A stretch of 64,000 nucleotides of DNA from Parapristionchus giblindavisi (Eukaryota > Nematoda > Chromadorea > Rhabditida > Diplogasteridae): positions 1 to 64,000 of the forward strand of contig CALSFV010000332.1 in NCBI GenBank assembly GCA_943737045.1. The letters are read 5' to 3'. Both the position numbers and the translations under genes were made by a program. This document shows, piece after piece, positions 12,779 through 24,428 of the stretch. The notes under the pieces were generated by a model, which did not search any database, was not told the DNA's origin, and worked only from the letters and a program-made list of their open reading frames with translations. Numbering within the stretch: position 1 is the stretch's first letter; each line of letters begins with the position of its first letter.

Positions 12779-12822
12779 CTTACTTCCGACAGTCCCACAA
12801 CATGGACGTTAATCTTCATAAG
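12779..12822. repeat. Dispersed repeat, copy 1 (paired with 15840-15885)
   Basis: TTACTTCCGACAGTCCCA followed by ACGTT and ATCTTCAT recurs at 15840-15885 with a few changes. Both copies sit beside the Tc1-like element at 13499-15053. They are probably fragments of one mobile element; full limits are unclear. Confidence 0.5.
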
Positions 12823-13498
12823 CAAATTCCACAATTATTAAGTTTGATTGTGAGCAGATCCCACACACATCAGGCATAATCTCTATTAGACAACTTTTCT
12901 ACGTTCTTCAGAAAGTCTGTAGCTTAAATTGAGAGCAACCTAGTCAATGAAACGGGTTGAATCATCTTACTCCAGCACGGAATTTATGAGTCTATGGATT
13001 TCAGAGCCTGAGCCACCTTTTTGATGCTTTTAATTACAAAAGTATTTTCACCCACGCATTTTATTTTTTTTCCACGTTTTTCCAAAGAGATTTTTTCAGC
13101 GAATTTGTATTTGATTGATTTATTTCTTCGAATAAATATATACCCTACGTAAAAAAGCATTTTAGAAAGCCATGACATCCAGCAAAAGCTTTGGAAATTT
13201 GATAATTCACGCCACAAAATTTCTAAAATATTTCTGGTTGTTGATTATATCACGATATTTTACGAAGGCTTCTCTCCCTTTAAAAATGAAAGAGACTATA
13301 CCGTTTTGGAAAAATCAATACTTTTGATCGATAAGTACGTGCACCAACTATTGATTTATATATTTTAAAATTATTTTTCTTAGGAACGCCAAAAAAAAGT
13401 TGAGCTTGACAAATCGATTTTGGGTTAATTTCTTCTTTTTCGAAACGTATGACATTTTAAATATTTTTTTGCAATATTCTGAAATAAAAATTAATGTA

Positions 13499-15053
13499 CA
13501 GTGGTGGCCAGAAGGATATCATATTTTGGTTTTTTGAGCATAACTTTTCTTGTAGATAACCGATCACCTTGAAATTTTTATATAGTGTGTTCAAACATGT
13601 TTCACAATGTATACCGAGGCATGGGGCCGGTTTTTCAATTTAGACGGATCCCAGGCTACAGTATCCCAAAATGACCACATGCCTCATTTTGATAGCGTGA
13701 AGTTGCGACGTATTTTCGTTGTTTTAAACAATTTTTTCACCGTTTAAAAAGTACTTACGCATGCTACTATAGTCATTCATCGATACTGCATACATTTATT
13801 AGATATTAATATTCATATCGTAGGCATATTGTGAATTTCAAAAGTAGCAACTTTTTTCACCACTTTTGCTTGTTTCTTGTGATTTTTTAAATGTATATTT
13901 CTTTTTTTTATGTTTTTATACTATGGTAATACCGAGAGGTGTGTTATATCTCTTCCCTGATTCCTTTCCCGTGAGGTTTGAATGGTCTGAAGCAATCTGA
14001 ACCTGCTCACCAGTTTGGTGAAAACCAGTGTACGATCTCTCGTGTCATCAAAAAGGTTCCCAAATTCGTCATCGACTGTCAACCCTCATTGCATGGTGTT
14101 TCACGTATTACCTAGGACCTTGATGACAGGAATATCATCAGCGCATCGCGCGATATCCCGAGGGCGAACTCAACAATCAACTAGCAAGAAATGACACTGT
14201 ACGGTGCCACTCCTCCTTCGACTCGCACCATCCGTAGACAACCCCAACACGCTGGTATTAACGGTAGAGTTGTTAGTACGAAGCCCATAATCTATCCTAA
14301 GAACAGAGAGAATCGTCTGAAGTGATCAAAGGCTTATTTCAAAAGGAGAGTCGCAGACTATCGAAAGGTCGTAAGGTCGGACGAGTTCAAGTTTAATCTA
14401 TTGGACTCGGACGGCCGGGTTGACGTTCTCAGACCAGTCGGGGCTCGAGAGGATGTCCACAAGCTCGTCCCCTAGGAGAATCACAGAGTTAGAAGTGTCA
14501 TGGTGCACGGAGATTCGCACTATGTCCTCTGCAGCGAATCAATGGAATCATGATCGCAACGGCTATCATACGCTCCTCCTCACCGCACGTTGTTAGGGCA
14601 GTCAGAAGCACGGAAACTAAGTACTAAATTAATATTTATTAATTTAATCTGTTTAATAGTAGATTTGAACCTAAATTGTTGCCCCAACATCACCCACGTG
14701 AGCAATCCACTTTGTTAGTGATTTAATCAATTCTTTTGATTGTTGACATGTTGAATATTATTAATAAATTTGTTTAATTGATTTTTAAGATATATTCGTG
14801 AAAAAAACGAAAAAAAACCGCATGAATACATTTAAAAATTACAGGAGAAGTAACTTCAATAAAATGAGCGGTCAAGGTCATTTTAGGATACTGTAGCCTG
14901 GGATCCGTCTAAATTGAAAAACCGGCCCCATGCCTCGGTATACATTGTGAAACATGTTTGAGCACACTATATAAAAATTTCAAGCTGATTGGTTATCTAC
15001 AAGAAAAGTTAAGCTCAAAAAACCAAAATATGATATCCTTCTGGCCACCACTG
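13499..15053 (+). mobile_element. Tc1/mariner-like DNA transposon, copy A (degenerate)
   Basis: A 1,555-bp element that starts CAGTGGTGGCCAGAAGGA and ends in its reverse complement. Terminal inverted repeats are about 178 bp (13499-13676 and 14876-15053). TA dinucleotides flank both ends, as expected for Tc1/mariner insertion. It holds a broken transposase on the plus strand. It is a close relative of the inverted copy at 17961-19520. Confidence 0.9.
14190..14600 (+). pseudogene. Tc1-like transposase remnant in copy A
   Basis: The translation matches the minus-strand transposase fragment of copy B: an N-terminal basic segment, then NRENRLK and SDEFKFNL, the region of the first catalytic Asp of Tc1-type DDE transposases. 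A TGA at 14323-14325 replaces the TGG (Trp) present in copy B, and the second Asp and the Glu regions are not recognisable. This copy cannot encode an active enzyme. Confidence 0.75.
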
Positions 15054-15205
15054 TATACTTATGACATCTTATTAGTCGGGGGGGGGGGGGGTGATCATTT
15101 CGCCATCGGATCATAAATCTTTTAGGAGATGGCCTATGGCAACAATAGTTGTACCATTGTTATCAGTAGGGGTGTACGGTATTGTGTTACTGTAACCTTC
15201 GGGAA

Positions 15206-15725
15206 CAGGGCTAGGATTTTTTGATTTTGATTTTTTGAATTTTTTGTCTATTTCAAAAAATTCAAAATCAAAAATTTTTTTGAATTTTTTTCTCAAAAAA
15301 TCAAAATAAAATTAAATGTAAAAAAGTACCGTCAAAACGAAAAAAAAGTGAAACATTTGTCGAAAATTGTGACAACGTTTGACAAACTAACCAAGATTCC
15401 CATTTTTATCATTTTTCACGTTCTTGATGGACATTATTCTAACGGCTTTAGTGTGGATGAGTTTGCCCAATGCAATTTATACAAAGTGAAAAAATTATTG
15501 TACTTTTTCATTTTTTTTTTCAATTTTCATTTTTCAGAAATCGGTTGATTGCGTTATTAACTGTTTTAAACAATCTTCAGACAAAAAATATTTTTGAATT
15601 GCTCATTATCCTTTTAAACAAACTAAAATATTTTTCAAAATTTATTGAATTCAAAAGTTTTTGATCCATTTTTTGAATTTTTTGATCAAAAAATTTTTAG
15701 AAATTATTTTCAAAAAAATGCCCTG
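15206..15725. mobile_element. AT-rich non-autonomous element with CAGGGC termini
   Basis: It begins CAGGGCTAGGATTTTTTGAT and ends CAAAAAAATGCCCTG, an inverted pair. Inside, a stretch translating as IPIFIIFHVLDGHYSNGFSV is about 85% identical to a stretch in the element at 23672-24428, in opposite orientation. It is a repeat family rather than a gene. Confidence 0.7.
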
Positions 15726-16200
15726 CTCATGTGTGAACATATTTTTTGAACAGCTTAATGATAATATATGATTTACGATTTTACGATTTATAACACATTT
15801 ATCAAGAGTAGGACTCTGATGTGCATGGGGAAAAAGAAAATTACTTCCGACAGTCCCAGAACACCTACGTTGATCTTCATGTGCGCGTCTTCGATTTCAC
15901 AAATCCGAGAAGATCGGCAGGCAGTTTGGAGATGACCGAAGAAGTTGGCTTCCCATGATTGTATAATTGTTGTTATTGTATAATGATAATATAATTGTTT
16001 CGTAATATTTAAAATAAGTTTTGTTTTTCCCCAAATTTTTATTCAAAAAAAGTCACCCAAAATTGCTCAAAATATATTACAAATATTTGCCTGAAGTACC
16101 AAAAAATAAGTGAAAATCTGTAGACATACGGTAGCTAGATTTTTTAAATTTTTTGATCAAAAAATTCAAAAGTTTTTGGAAAATATTTTACTTTGTTTAA

Positions 16201-16458
16201 GAGGCCGGCTCGGTAAGACTCGAGCATTTCGACCCCCCGCCGGACATTCGCGAGGACTTTCGATTTTGCCCTCTATAATATCATCATAGACACATACGGG
16301 GGGCAGACCGACGAAAGTTATAGTGAAAATGCCCTGCGGCTCAAACCCGGCTCACATATGTCACATAAAATAAAAAAAATGAAAAATTCATAACTTTTCA
16401 ATCGCGATAGCTAGGACTTTTATTTATTTTTATAGTCTTACCGAGCCGGTCTCCTAAA
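16201..16458. mobile_element. Approximately 258-bp MITE with GACCGGCTCGGTAAGAC-type termini
   Basis: The left end GAGGCCGGCTCGGTAAGAC and right end GTCTTACCGAGCCGGTCTC are inverted repeats. The interior is a mix of GC-rich and AT-rich sequence without a coding frame. No clear target-site duplication was found. Confidence 0.75.
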
Positions 16459-16836
16459 AGGATAACAAGCAATTCAAAAAAAAATTTTTTCTGAAGATTG
16501 GTTAAAGATGGAGACCCACGAGTTTTTTCGTAATAAAACTGTTCGGATAGAATGATAGAGATTCGTCACAGGAATCGAAAGACATATCTGATATTGATTC
16601 CCGATATGTTTAAAGCACACCGTGAGCATTGAAAGTACAACTTTCAAGGCATGCAGAGAGTGCCCATCGGATTTGCATACTTGCTCTCTCATTTTCTCAT
16701 TATCCCTTACGCCAATCCCTTACTTAATACTATTTGATAAGCGACTTCGGTCAGAAAATGTCCGCGATTTAAGGATTGGTCTCTCTTCTCTCAGAGAGAC
16801 CAAGGAGAGCTCAGAACAAATTGACAAAAGACAACT

Positions 16837-16910
16837 GCTCTGACCGGGAGTCGAACCAGCGACACTCTGACCCGAAGACAGAAGCGCTAACCAGTAGACC
16901 ACGGGGGCTC
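16837..16910 (-). pseudogene. tRNA-like sequence (Arg-TCG-like), probably a tRNA pseudogene or SINE head
   Basis: On the minus strand, a pol III A box (TGGTCTACTGG, 16891-16901) and a perfect B box (GGTTCGACTCC, 16847-16857) are correctly spaced. The sequence in the anticodon arm, CTTCGGG, suggests an Arg-TCG ancestor. The D and T stems contain mismatches, the acceptor ends do not pair and the anticodon loop is too long, so I doubt it is a working tRNA. It could be the head of a tRNA-derived SINE. Confidence 0.5.
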
Positions 16911-17604
16911 GATGCGAGTGAAGAGAGTGCGAGCCCTATGGGTAGAGGCGAGTGCGCGGTCACTATAGAGAGAGAGAGAGTGCTTCTGTGAGAGAGTGCT
17001 ATGGGGGGAGAGGCGATCGCGCAGTCACTATAGACTGATAAAATATTTATAAGAAAATAAGCTGCAGGGGGTACATGATACTAAGATTAGTTTACATCTT
17101 TCAAAACAGTCGACACAAAGTAATAAATTAGTTACTGTCTTTCCCTATTGTAAATGAATGCTGCAACATTTTTGGCTTCAGGCTGGAGGTAATCTTATGC
17201 AAACAGTGAAGAAAATATTTATTTCGGTCATATCACTTTCAGAGCCAGGGAGAGAATGGAAGAGGAGGGAGGCGAGGAAGAGGGAGGAGGGGAGGAGTGA
17301 GATGAAGGGAAGATGATGACTGCTCATGTATATTTGCGTGTTGCATTGCTTATTTTATCAAAAATAATTCAAAATATTCAAAAATTTGTTAAAAATTCAA
17401 CAAATAGAAAGTCATATCACACTGGTCATAAAACATAGAGTGGGGAGAGATTTTAATTTTCGCGCGCAGCGATTTCCACACAAGACCAGTATATGGTAAG
17501 TAAACAAATCTTGGTATTTTCTTAAAATGAGTGTGAGGGAGGGGAGGGGAGGGGAGACGGATAGAGGAGGGGAGAGTGTAGCTTACGAACTTAGCAATTA
17601 CTTA

Positions 17605-17780
17605 ATAACATCTCTGAGAGAGCGACTCCCCAAAAAGTCACCGAAAAACGTTGGATATAGTCTAGGCGAAGAATATAAGGGATTGTTTAGGGGAGAAAAT
17701 CTAGCGTGCGACTATGTGGGAGAAAATCTAGCGTTTTCCGGGACTACCGTAATCTCAGGTGGTTTCGCTATCGCAAACTG
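17605..17780. repeat. CTAGCG repeat family, inverted relative to 21250-21440
   Basis: ATCTCTGAGAGAGCGACTCC followed by AAAGTCACCGAAAAA and GAAAATCTAGCG matches the reverse complement of 21250-21440 with several changes. It accounts for most of the open frame at 17527-17781, which I do not call a gene. Confidence 0.6.
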
Positions 17781-17960
17781 ATTTCTGACTTTTCCCCTCG
17801 TTTTTTTACGTAAATTTAACTCGTGAGACATTACAAACATAGTTTATTCAGACTTGTAATTTACATCAATAATCCACAATAAGCAATATATGAAACAATT
17901 GAATTCTAACAATAAACATGATGTTAGAATAACGTTCACGTCAATAGAACGTGCAAGATA

Positions 17961-19520
17961 CAGTGGTGGCCAGAAGGATATCATATTTTGGTTTTTTGAG
18001 CATAACTTTTCTTGTAGATAACCAATCACCTTGAAATTGTTATATAGTGTGCTCAAACATGGTTCACAATGTATACCGAGGCATGGGGCCGGTTTTTCAA
18101 TTTAGACGGATCCCAGGCTACAGTATCCCAAAATGACCGTGACCGCTCATTTTATTGAAGTTACTTCTCCTGTAATTTTTAAATGTATTCATGTGGTTTT
18201 TTTCGTTTTTTTCACGAATATATCTTAAAAATCAATTAAACAAATTTATTAATAATATTCAACATGTCAACAATATTGATTAAATCACTAACAAAGTGGA
18301 TTGCTCACGTGGGTGATGTTGGGGCAACAATTTAGGTTCAAATCTACTATTAAACAGATTAAATTAATAAATATTAATTTAGTACTTAGTTTCCGTGCTT
18401 CTGACTGCTCTAACAACGTGAGGCGAGGAGGAGCGTACGATAGCCGTTGCGATCATGATTCCATTGATTCGCTGCAGAGGACATAGTACGAGTTCCTGTG
18501 CACCATGACGCTTATGACTCCGTGATTATCCTAGGCGACGAGCTTTAAATATAGCTTGTGGACATCATCTCGAGCCCCGACTGGTCTGCGAACGTCAACC
18601 CGGCCGTCCGAGTCCAATAGATTAAACTTGAACTCGTCCGACCTTACGACCTTTCGATAGTCTGCGACTCTCCTTTTGAAATAAGCCTTTGCCCACTTCA
18701 GACGATTCTCTCTGTTCTTAGGATCGATTATGGGCTTCGTACTAACAACTCTACCGTTAATACCAGCGTGTTGGGGTTGTCTACGGATCGTGCGAGTCGA
18801 AGGAGGAGTGGCACCGTACAGTGCCATTTCTTGCTTATTGATTGTGGAGTTCGCCCGCGGGATATCGCGCGATACGCTGATGATTTTCCTTTTATCAAGG
18901 TCTTAGGTAATACGTGAAACACCATGCAATGAGGGTTGACCATTGATGACGAATTTGGGAACCTTTTTGATGACACGAGAGATCGTACACTGGTTTTCAC
19001 TAAACTGGTGAGCAGGTTCTGATTGCTTCAGACCATTCAAACCTCACGGGCAAGGTATCAGGGAAGAGATATAACACACCTTTCGGTATAACTATAGTAT
19101 AAAAACAAAAATACAAAAAAATATACATTTAAAAAATCACAAGAAACAAGCAAAAGTGATGAAAAAAGTTGCTACTTTTGAAATTCACAATAAGCCTACG
19201 ATATGAATATTAATATCTAATAAATATATGCAGTATCGATGAATGACTATAGTAGCATGCGTAAGTACTTTTTAAACGGTGAAAAAATTGTTTAAAACAA
19301 CGAAAACACGTCGCAACTTCACGTTATCAAAATGAGGCATGTGGTCATTTTGGGATACTGTAGCCTGGGATCCGTCTAAATTGAAAAACCGGCCCCATGC
19401 CTCGGTATACATTGTGAAACATGTTTGAACACACTATACAAAACTTTCAAGGTGATCGGTTATCTACAAGAAAAGTTATGCTCAAAAAACCAAAATATGA
19501 TATCCTTCTGGCCACCACTG
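17961..19520 (-). mobile_element. Tc1/mariner-like DNA transposon, copy B (degenerate, inverted relative to copy A)
   Basis: A 1,560-bp element with the same termini and long inverted repeats (about 17961-18139 and 19342-19520) as copy A, flanked by TA at 17959-17960 and 19521-19522. The transposase frame runs on the minus strand. The insertion site lies within what looks like a host coding exon (see 19521-20180). Confidence 0.9.
18531..19000 (-). pseudogene. Tc1-like transposase remnant in copy B
   Basis: Two minus-strand frames overlap: 18728-19000 and 18531-18827. The second contains NRENRLKWAKAYFKRRVAD and SDEFKFNLLDSDGR, typical of the Tc1 transposase around the first catalytic Asp. The frame then ends shortly after, without the second Asp or the Glu block. 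A frame change between the two pieces shows that the gene is broken. Confidence 0.75.
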
Positions 19521-20180
19521 TAATAATCAATTGCATTATGGCGCGATCGGCATATAGTCTGACGAGCAACTCCAGCTTTGTAGCATATTTCTTTGACATA
19601 TCTGAAAACAAAGGCTTGAATAATTAAAATAAATAAAAGAAAGAATGTTTTCGTTAACTCTTAACTAAATACAGAGTTCTCGCTGTAGAGCGTGGTTGAA
19701 TGACTGCATGAATGATTTGTTTGTATTGCTTGCTTACCTGGAAACAACTCCGTGAAATAGTTCGTCTTCATTTTCAGGCCAAAAGCTCTCAAAGATACAT
19801 CAAATTATATTATAATAATATTACTGAGGAGTATAGCATCATCGAATCTTCATACGCACCTGGAAAATTGTTTTCGAAAATAATTTAAAAACATCAACGT
19901 AATACGACAAGTCCGATTGTGTCTTGCAAGTCTTGCAAGACACGATTGGACTCATCGGAAAACCCTAAAAACCCAGCTTACATAACACCCCAATCGGCAG
20001 ATAAAGTTGTTGTAATGCAATATGATGTAATACGACAAGTGAAATCATTTTATACCTGGATCTTGGAGTTGTTCAGAAGGATAATCGATAACAATCTCCA
20101 ATTCCTCTTCATTTGAATGTTCATCTGCATCTACTTCTTCAAAATCATCATCTTCCTCAGGATATGCGTCACATACATAG
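19521..20180 (-). pseudogene. Host coding exons interrupted by Tc1-like element (unknown protein)
   Basis: Three minus-strand exons join in frame: 20056-20180 (acidic, YVCDAYPEEDDDFEEVDADE at its start), 19738-19785 (FGLKMKTNYFTELFP) and 19521-19601 (DMSKKYATKLELLVRLYADR, then AIMQLI). The last reads straight into the end of the transposon at 19520. Removing the element and one TA restores reading for a further nine codons to a stop. I do not recognise the protein. The upstream end meets the foldback element at 20317-21125, so the 5' part is missing or displaced. The splice pattern could be chance over such short exons. Confidence 0.4.
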
Positions 20181-20316
20181 CTGAACAGTACCAAAAATTG
20201 AAAAACAAGAGTCAAAAATGAAAGAGATCGAAAAACTAATTAGAATTGGCACATAAATACAGTGATAACTTCTTGCCGGGAATGAATAGGGGCGAGATTA
20301 ACAAGGGGGTGAAGTA

Positions 20317-21125
20317 TACAGTACAGCAGATTCCCCCAGTTAAAATGCGGTACGCGGGGTGACCCCTGGTGACTCCTCATATCTCATCGAATTATTACTC
20401 TGTGAATATTGAATATCAGGTGTCGAAGTTATTTTTGTTGTATTACTCTGTGTCTGAACTATTTTATCAGATAAAGTTTGGAATTTAAAAAAATAAATAG
20501 CTCGATAAAATAAATAATAATGCAAATTACAGTATGACACGATTAGGGCTGCTATGCAGTGTGGCGAATCGTGATAAACTTTCCCCCCTTATTTTTGCGT
20601 GTTTTTAAACGTTTTTCTTTGTTCATTTCATTTATACCGACTTTAATTTTGTATTGTGTGCATGTCTGTTTGCGTTTGATAGTGGAGAGGGCATACTGCG
20701 CACTTCTGGTTGAGTTTTTTTTACGAAAACACGTTGCACTGACGAAAAGGCTTATCTTTCTGATTGGTTGTTGCGCGTATGCGCACAATACAAAATTAAA
20801 GTCGGAATAAGTGAAATAAACAAAGAAATACGTTTAAAAACACGCAAAAATAAGAGAAAAAAGTTTATCACGATTCGCCACACTGCATAGCAGCCCTAAT
20901 CGTGTCATACTGTAATTTGCAATATTATTTATTTTATCAAGCTATTTATTTTTTTAAATTCCAAACTTTATCTGATAAAATAGTTCAGACACAGAGTAAT
21001 ACAACAAAAATAACTTCGACACCTGATATTCAATATTCACGGAGTAATAATTCGATGAGACATGAGGAGTCACCCGGGGTCACCCCGCGTACCTCATTTT
21101 AACTGGGGGAATCTGCTGTACTGTA
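20317..21125. mobile_element. 809-bp foldback element with about 345-bp inverted arms
   Basis: The left arm (20317 to about 20661) starts TACAGTACAGCAGATTCCCC and the right arm (about 20780-21125) is its reverse complement with scattered differences. The loop is about 120 bp. The arms contain matching 66-residue open frames only because they are inverted copies. The left breakpoint of the 8,208-bp triplication (21025) lies inside the right arm, so units 2 and 3 each begin with its last 101 bp. Confidence 0.85.
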
Positions 21126-21249
21126 CTAGAGTGTACGATGAGGTCATTGAACAAATTCACAAAAAAGTCACGAAAACAAGAATTAAAACCGTTAATTTTA
21201 GGACTAAAAAATTTAATTCAAAGATACGCTGCGCGTACGCAACGCGCGC

Positions 21250-21440
21250 GATCTAGCGCTTTTCGGGGAGAGAATCCAGCGGATATGTGTATCTAGCGGC
21301 TATCTAGCTTTTTCCTGGATGTTTTTCTAGCCTAGCGACTATCTAGCTTTTATCAAGTAGCTTTTCTGTATTTTTCACGATCTAGCGACTATCTAGCTTT
21401 TTTCGGTGACTATTTCGGGAGTCGCTTTCTCAGAGATATG
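21250..21440. repeat. Degenerate tandem TCTAGCG(A/G)CTATCTAGC repeats (also 29458-29648 and 37666-37856)
   Basis: Several imperfect repeats of a 20-30-bp motif containing CTAGCG and CTATCTAGCTTTT. A self-complementary GC-rich stretch (GCGCGTACGCAACGCGCGCG) precedes them at about 21229. The family recurs inverted at 17605-17780. Confidence 0.65.
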
Positions 21441-22194
21441 ACCCCCAAAAGCAATGGATGGAGAACAATTTAGTAGCTCGTTGAAAGTCTATATCGGTCA
21501 AAATGATCGGCCTCGGTTTAGTGTTATTACATAGTATAAATATTAAAGAAAATTTTGATGGTATCAATCATTACCTACGGTGATGAAATGATTTCAGCAT
21601 ACTTGAAATGCCGAGGTGCGATCCAAAAAAACAGTTTTATGCCAATATCGGAAGCTCTCCGGCTCTTGAAGAGAAAATTCGAAAAAAATCCAAGCCATTT
21701 TTTGGACTTACTGTATTTCCCAGCCGGTTTTTTTTCTAAAAATCTTCGATAGAACGTGCCTAAACATCAACCTAACACATCTATAAAGTGGCGAGATTAC
21801 AGGAATACAATTACTACTTTGCCCATAAAAATATCATTAGAAGTTGAAGTAGATCTTATAATAAAAATAAACAGAGGCCGATCGACCAAGGACGTAGAAA
21901 GTCAGAACAATTCGAATTTTGCGTCCGGCTTTTTGCACAGTTCTGTAACTCTCGAATTGCATTTAAATATTTATTCGCCCTATCACAAAATCGATATCAG
22001 TCATATGCCGGGGGGGGAGGCGCCTAAAATAGGGGGGCAGAAGTCGTATACCCCCCAGTTTGACTTTCCGTTGATTATCCGACATTCTTGGCCCATTTCT
22101 TGAACATTCTCTAATTATGGTGTAGTTTAGAGCAAAATCAGCGAAGGTTTATCCCGGTTTATTATAACTTCCAGTCTACCACGATTCATCCCTG

Positions 22195-23345
22195 TGTACG
22201 GTAGATAGGTGCAATTGATAAATTGTGCAACGGGAAATCTTAAAACAATTAAAGGCAGGTGGCATCCAAAAATTTCGATTTGAAATAGTTAAAATAGTTC
22301 ATCTCATGTTGATAAGCTCAAAGAACTATTCAGAAATATGTATTTGAAAGTTTGAAAAGATGCTCTGGTAAGAAGTTGGATTACTGTAGCCTGCTCCACA
22401 CCACGGGCGAGGTTTCCGAACTACAGTATGCTAACTCCATCGAAAAGCTCAAAATAGCCCATTATTGAGTTTTATTCTTCATAATTCCCCACTGCGGATA
22501 GAATTATCATCAAAATATTCAATTTCAAGTCGTATCCAAAGAGTTGGTGTGGCAATTAGGAAAAGGCGCCCGCTATATGGAGCAGACTGTAGTTTTCTAA
22601 CTGCGCCATTCTCCTTACCAGAAAATTCTTATGATATAAGATGTATATATTTCGAAACAGAATTTCAAGCTCTTTTATATGAGATCAACTTGTTTTTCGT
22701 TTCCCGGTCCCTTTAAATAGAAAAATCTTATCTTTCCGAGAGAGACATGACAGTAACAAACATTTTCTTCACGTTCGCTTCACTGTTTGTATGGGATCAA
22801 TTTGCATATTTTTTGCCAACTGTCTTGCTTCTTCTTCAACCAAACTTTTTTACAATTACGAAAGCTTTACGCATCGTTATATTTGCCTTAAGTGCCCACG
22901 CCGTAATCTCCGCGGTAACGACTGAGACGCGGCGGAGGGGGTTACGGCGTAGGCACGTAAGCTAAATGTAGCGATGCATTAGAGCGATAGCTGAATAATT
23001 TGGTAGGTTAGGTTGAAGAATAATTTAACCAGCTTAGTAATAACTCAGTTACATTAATCAATACTCAATATAGTTCATACGGTGTACGGTAGATAGGCGC
23101 AATTGATAAATTGTGCAACGGGAAATCTTCAAAGAATTCAATAGAAAAATCTTATTTTTCTGAGAGAGACATGACAGAAACAAACATTTTCTTCACGTTC
23201 GCTGCACTGTTTGTAGGAGATCAATTTGCATATTTTTTGCAAACTCTTGGCTCTTCTTCAACCTGACGTTTTTGCAATTACAAAAGCTTTAGAGTGATAG
23301 CTGAATAATTTAGTAGGTTTGTTTGAAGAATAACTTAACCAGCTT
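22195..23345. repeat. Diverged direct repeats about 0.4-0.9 kb apart (present in all three units)
   Basis: TGTACGGTAGATAGG followed by AATTGATAAATTGTGCAACG occurs at about 22195 and 23082. A second block beginning AGAAAAATCTTAT and running through ATTTTCTTCACGTTCGCT occurs at about 22718 and 23142. A TTTAACCAGCTTAGTAATA-like ending also occurs twice. These look like two diverged copies of one mobile element. Between them, 22889-22962 is a palindrome with GTGCCCACGCCGTAA arms. Confidence 0.6.
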
Positions 23346-23671
23346 AGTAATAAAAAAAAAAGATTAACGTTGACAAGGTATACAGTAGGTCTTTACGTTT
23401 TGGCGATTTGTCAATTGAGTTGCGCACGCCTCACGCTCGTCACTATTTCTTAGCTATATACCAACTACTATAGTGTCGTTAATCTGGCACACTCAAGATA
23501 GAATAGTTTGTATTGCGTCTTTCGGTCCTTTATTCCTTACTGTTTCAAACAATACTTAGTAACTTAGTAAACTTAGTAGACTGTATGACCCTAGTTACCA
23601 TATAATATAAACAATAGCCAACATGTCTATCGTGGCGGGAGTCAATCATGCCAACTCATGGGTCCCCTTCT

Positions 23672-24428
23672 TTAAAACAGTTAATAACGCAATCAACCGA
23701 ATTCTGAAAAATGAAAATTATGGTACAATAATTTTTTCACTTTGTAAAAATTGTTGCATTGGGCAAACTCATCCACACTAATAATAATAATCTTTATCAC
23801 ATCTGCACATTGGTGCGGTGGGTCATGACAGGGGGTCCTTCATAGATCAATGGCGTTCAATTTTTCTTCTATTCATCGGGTCATCATGTATCTTGATGGT
23901 ATTTCAACATCTGTGCTCGAAGTAATCCAGAAAAGAATACATTAGAAATTGAAGTTAACAACCCATGTAGCGGTAGAAGCTCCGTCCGAAGTGGCTGCAT
24001 GAAGAAGGAAATACACCTCCCGGCTTTCCAAACACCTTCTGGGAGGGGATCCAACTGGGTTCCTTATCTGTTGATGGAATAGACGAGGGCAGGGATAGAC
24101 GACAAAGGTCCAATGGAGAACAATGTCTGGCCGACCGCACGCTAGACAGAAAAAGCAGAAGAATCTCATCCACACTAAATCCCTTAGAATAATGTCCATC
24201 AAGACCGTGAAAAATGATAAAAATGGGAATCGTGTTTAGTTTTGTCAAACGTTATCACAATTTTCCATAAATGTTTCACTTTTTTTTTCGTTTTGCCGGT
24301 ACTTTTTTACATTTAATTTTATTTTGATTTTTTGAGAAAAAAAAATTTTTAAAATTTTTGATTTTGAATTTTTTTAAATAGTCAAAAAAATTCAAAAAAA
24401 AAATCAAAATCAAAAAATCCCAGCCCTG
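23672..24428 (-). mobile_element. CAGGGC-type AT-rich element with internal insertion (also 31880-32636 and 40088-40844)
   Basis: The right end (reverse complement CAGGGCTGGGATTTTTTGAT) and flanks match the element at 15206-15725 in opposite orientation. An extra segment at about 23795-24170 interrupts it, preceded by AATAATAATAATCTTTATC, which resembles the 3' tail of a non-LTR retrotransposon. The minus-strand frames of 86 and 97 aa in that segment look like retroelement debris. Confidence 0.55.

Larger units (their letters stand above)
10390..13498. other. Gene-poor upstream region of the GILT gene; no supported coding exon
   Basis: This holds GGGAGA tracts (10410-10590 and 11010-11070), GATCTTT heptamer runs (about 10757-10780 and 10854-10870) and AT-rich unique sequence. 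Open frames here are low-complexity or lack splice context. A short imperfect repeat of TTTAAAGAC units occurs at about 12700-12748. The promoter of the GILT gene should lie just above 10389, but no motif is convincing. Confidence 0.5.

Noticed and set aside
16474..16692. 72-aa minus-strand open frame
   Set aside because: No splice partners, no recognisable domain and flanked by mobile-element debris.
17527..17781. 84-aa open frame
   Set aside because: Most of it is the CTAGCG repeat family also seen inverted at 21250-21440; no coding evidence.
19915..19945. Short palindrome GTGTCTTGCAAG / TCTTGCAAGACAC
   Set aside because: Perfect but only about 25 bp with no loop or flanking context; too short to assign a role.
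21756..22103. 115-aa open frame repeated at 29964 and 38172
   Set aside because: Identical only because the 8,208-bp unit is triplicated; it lies in repeat-derived DNA and resembles nothing I recognise.
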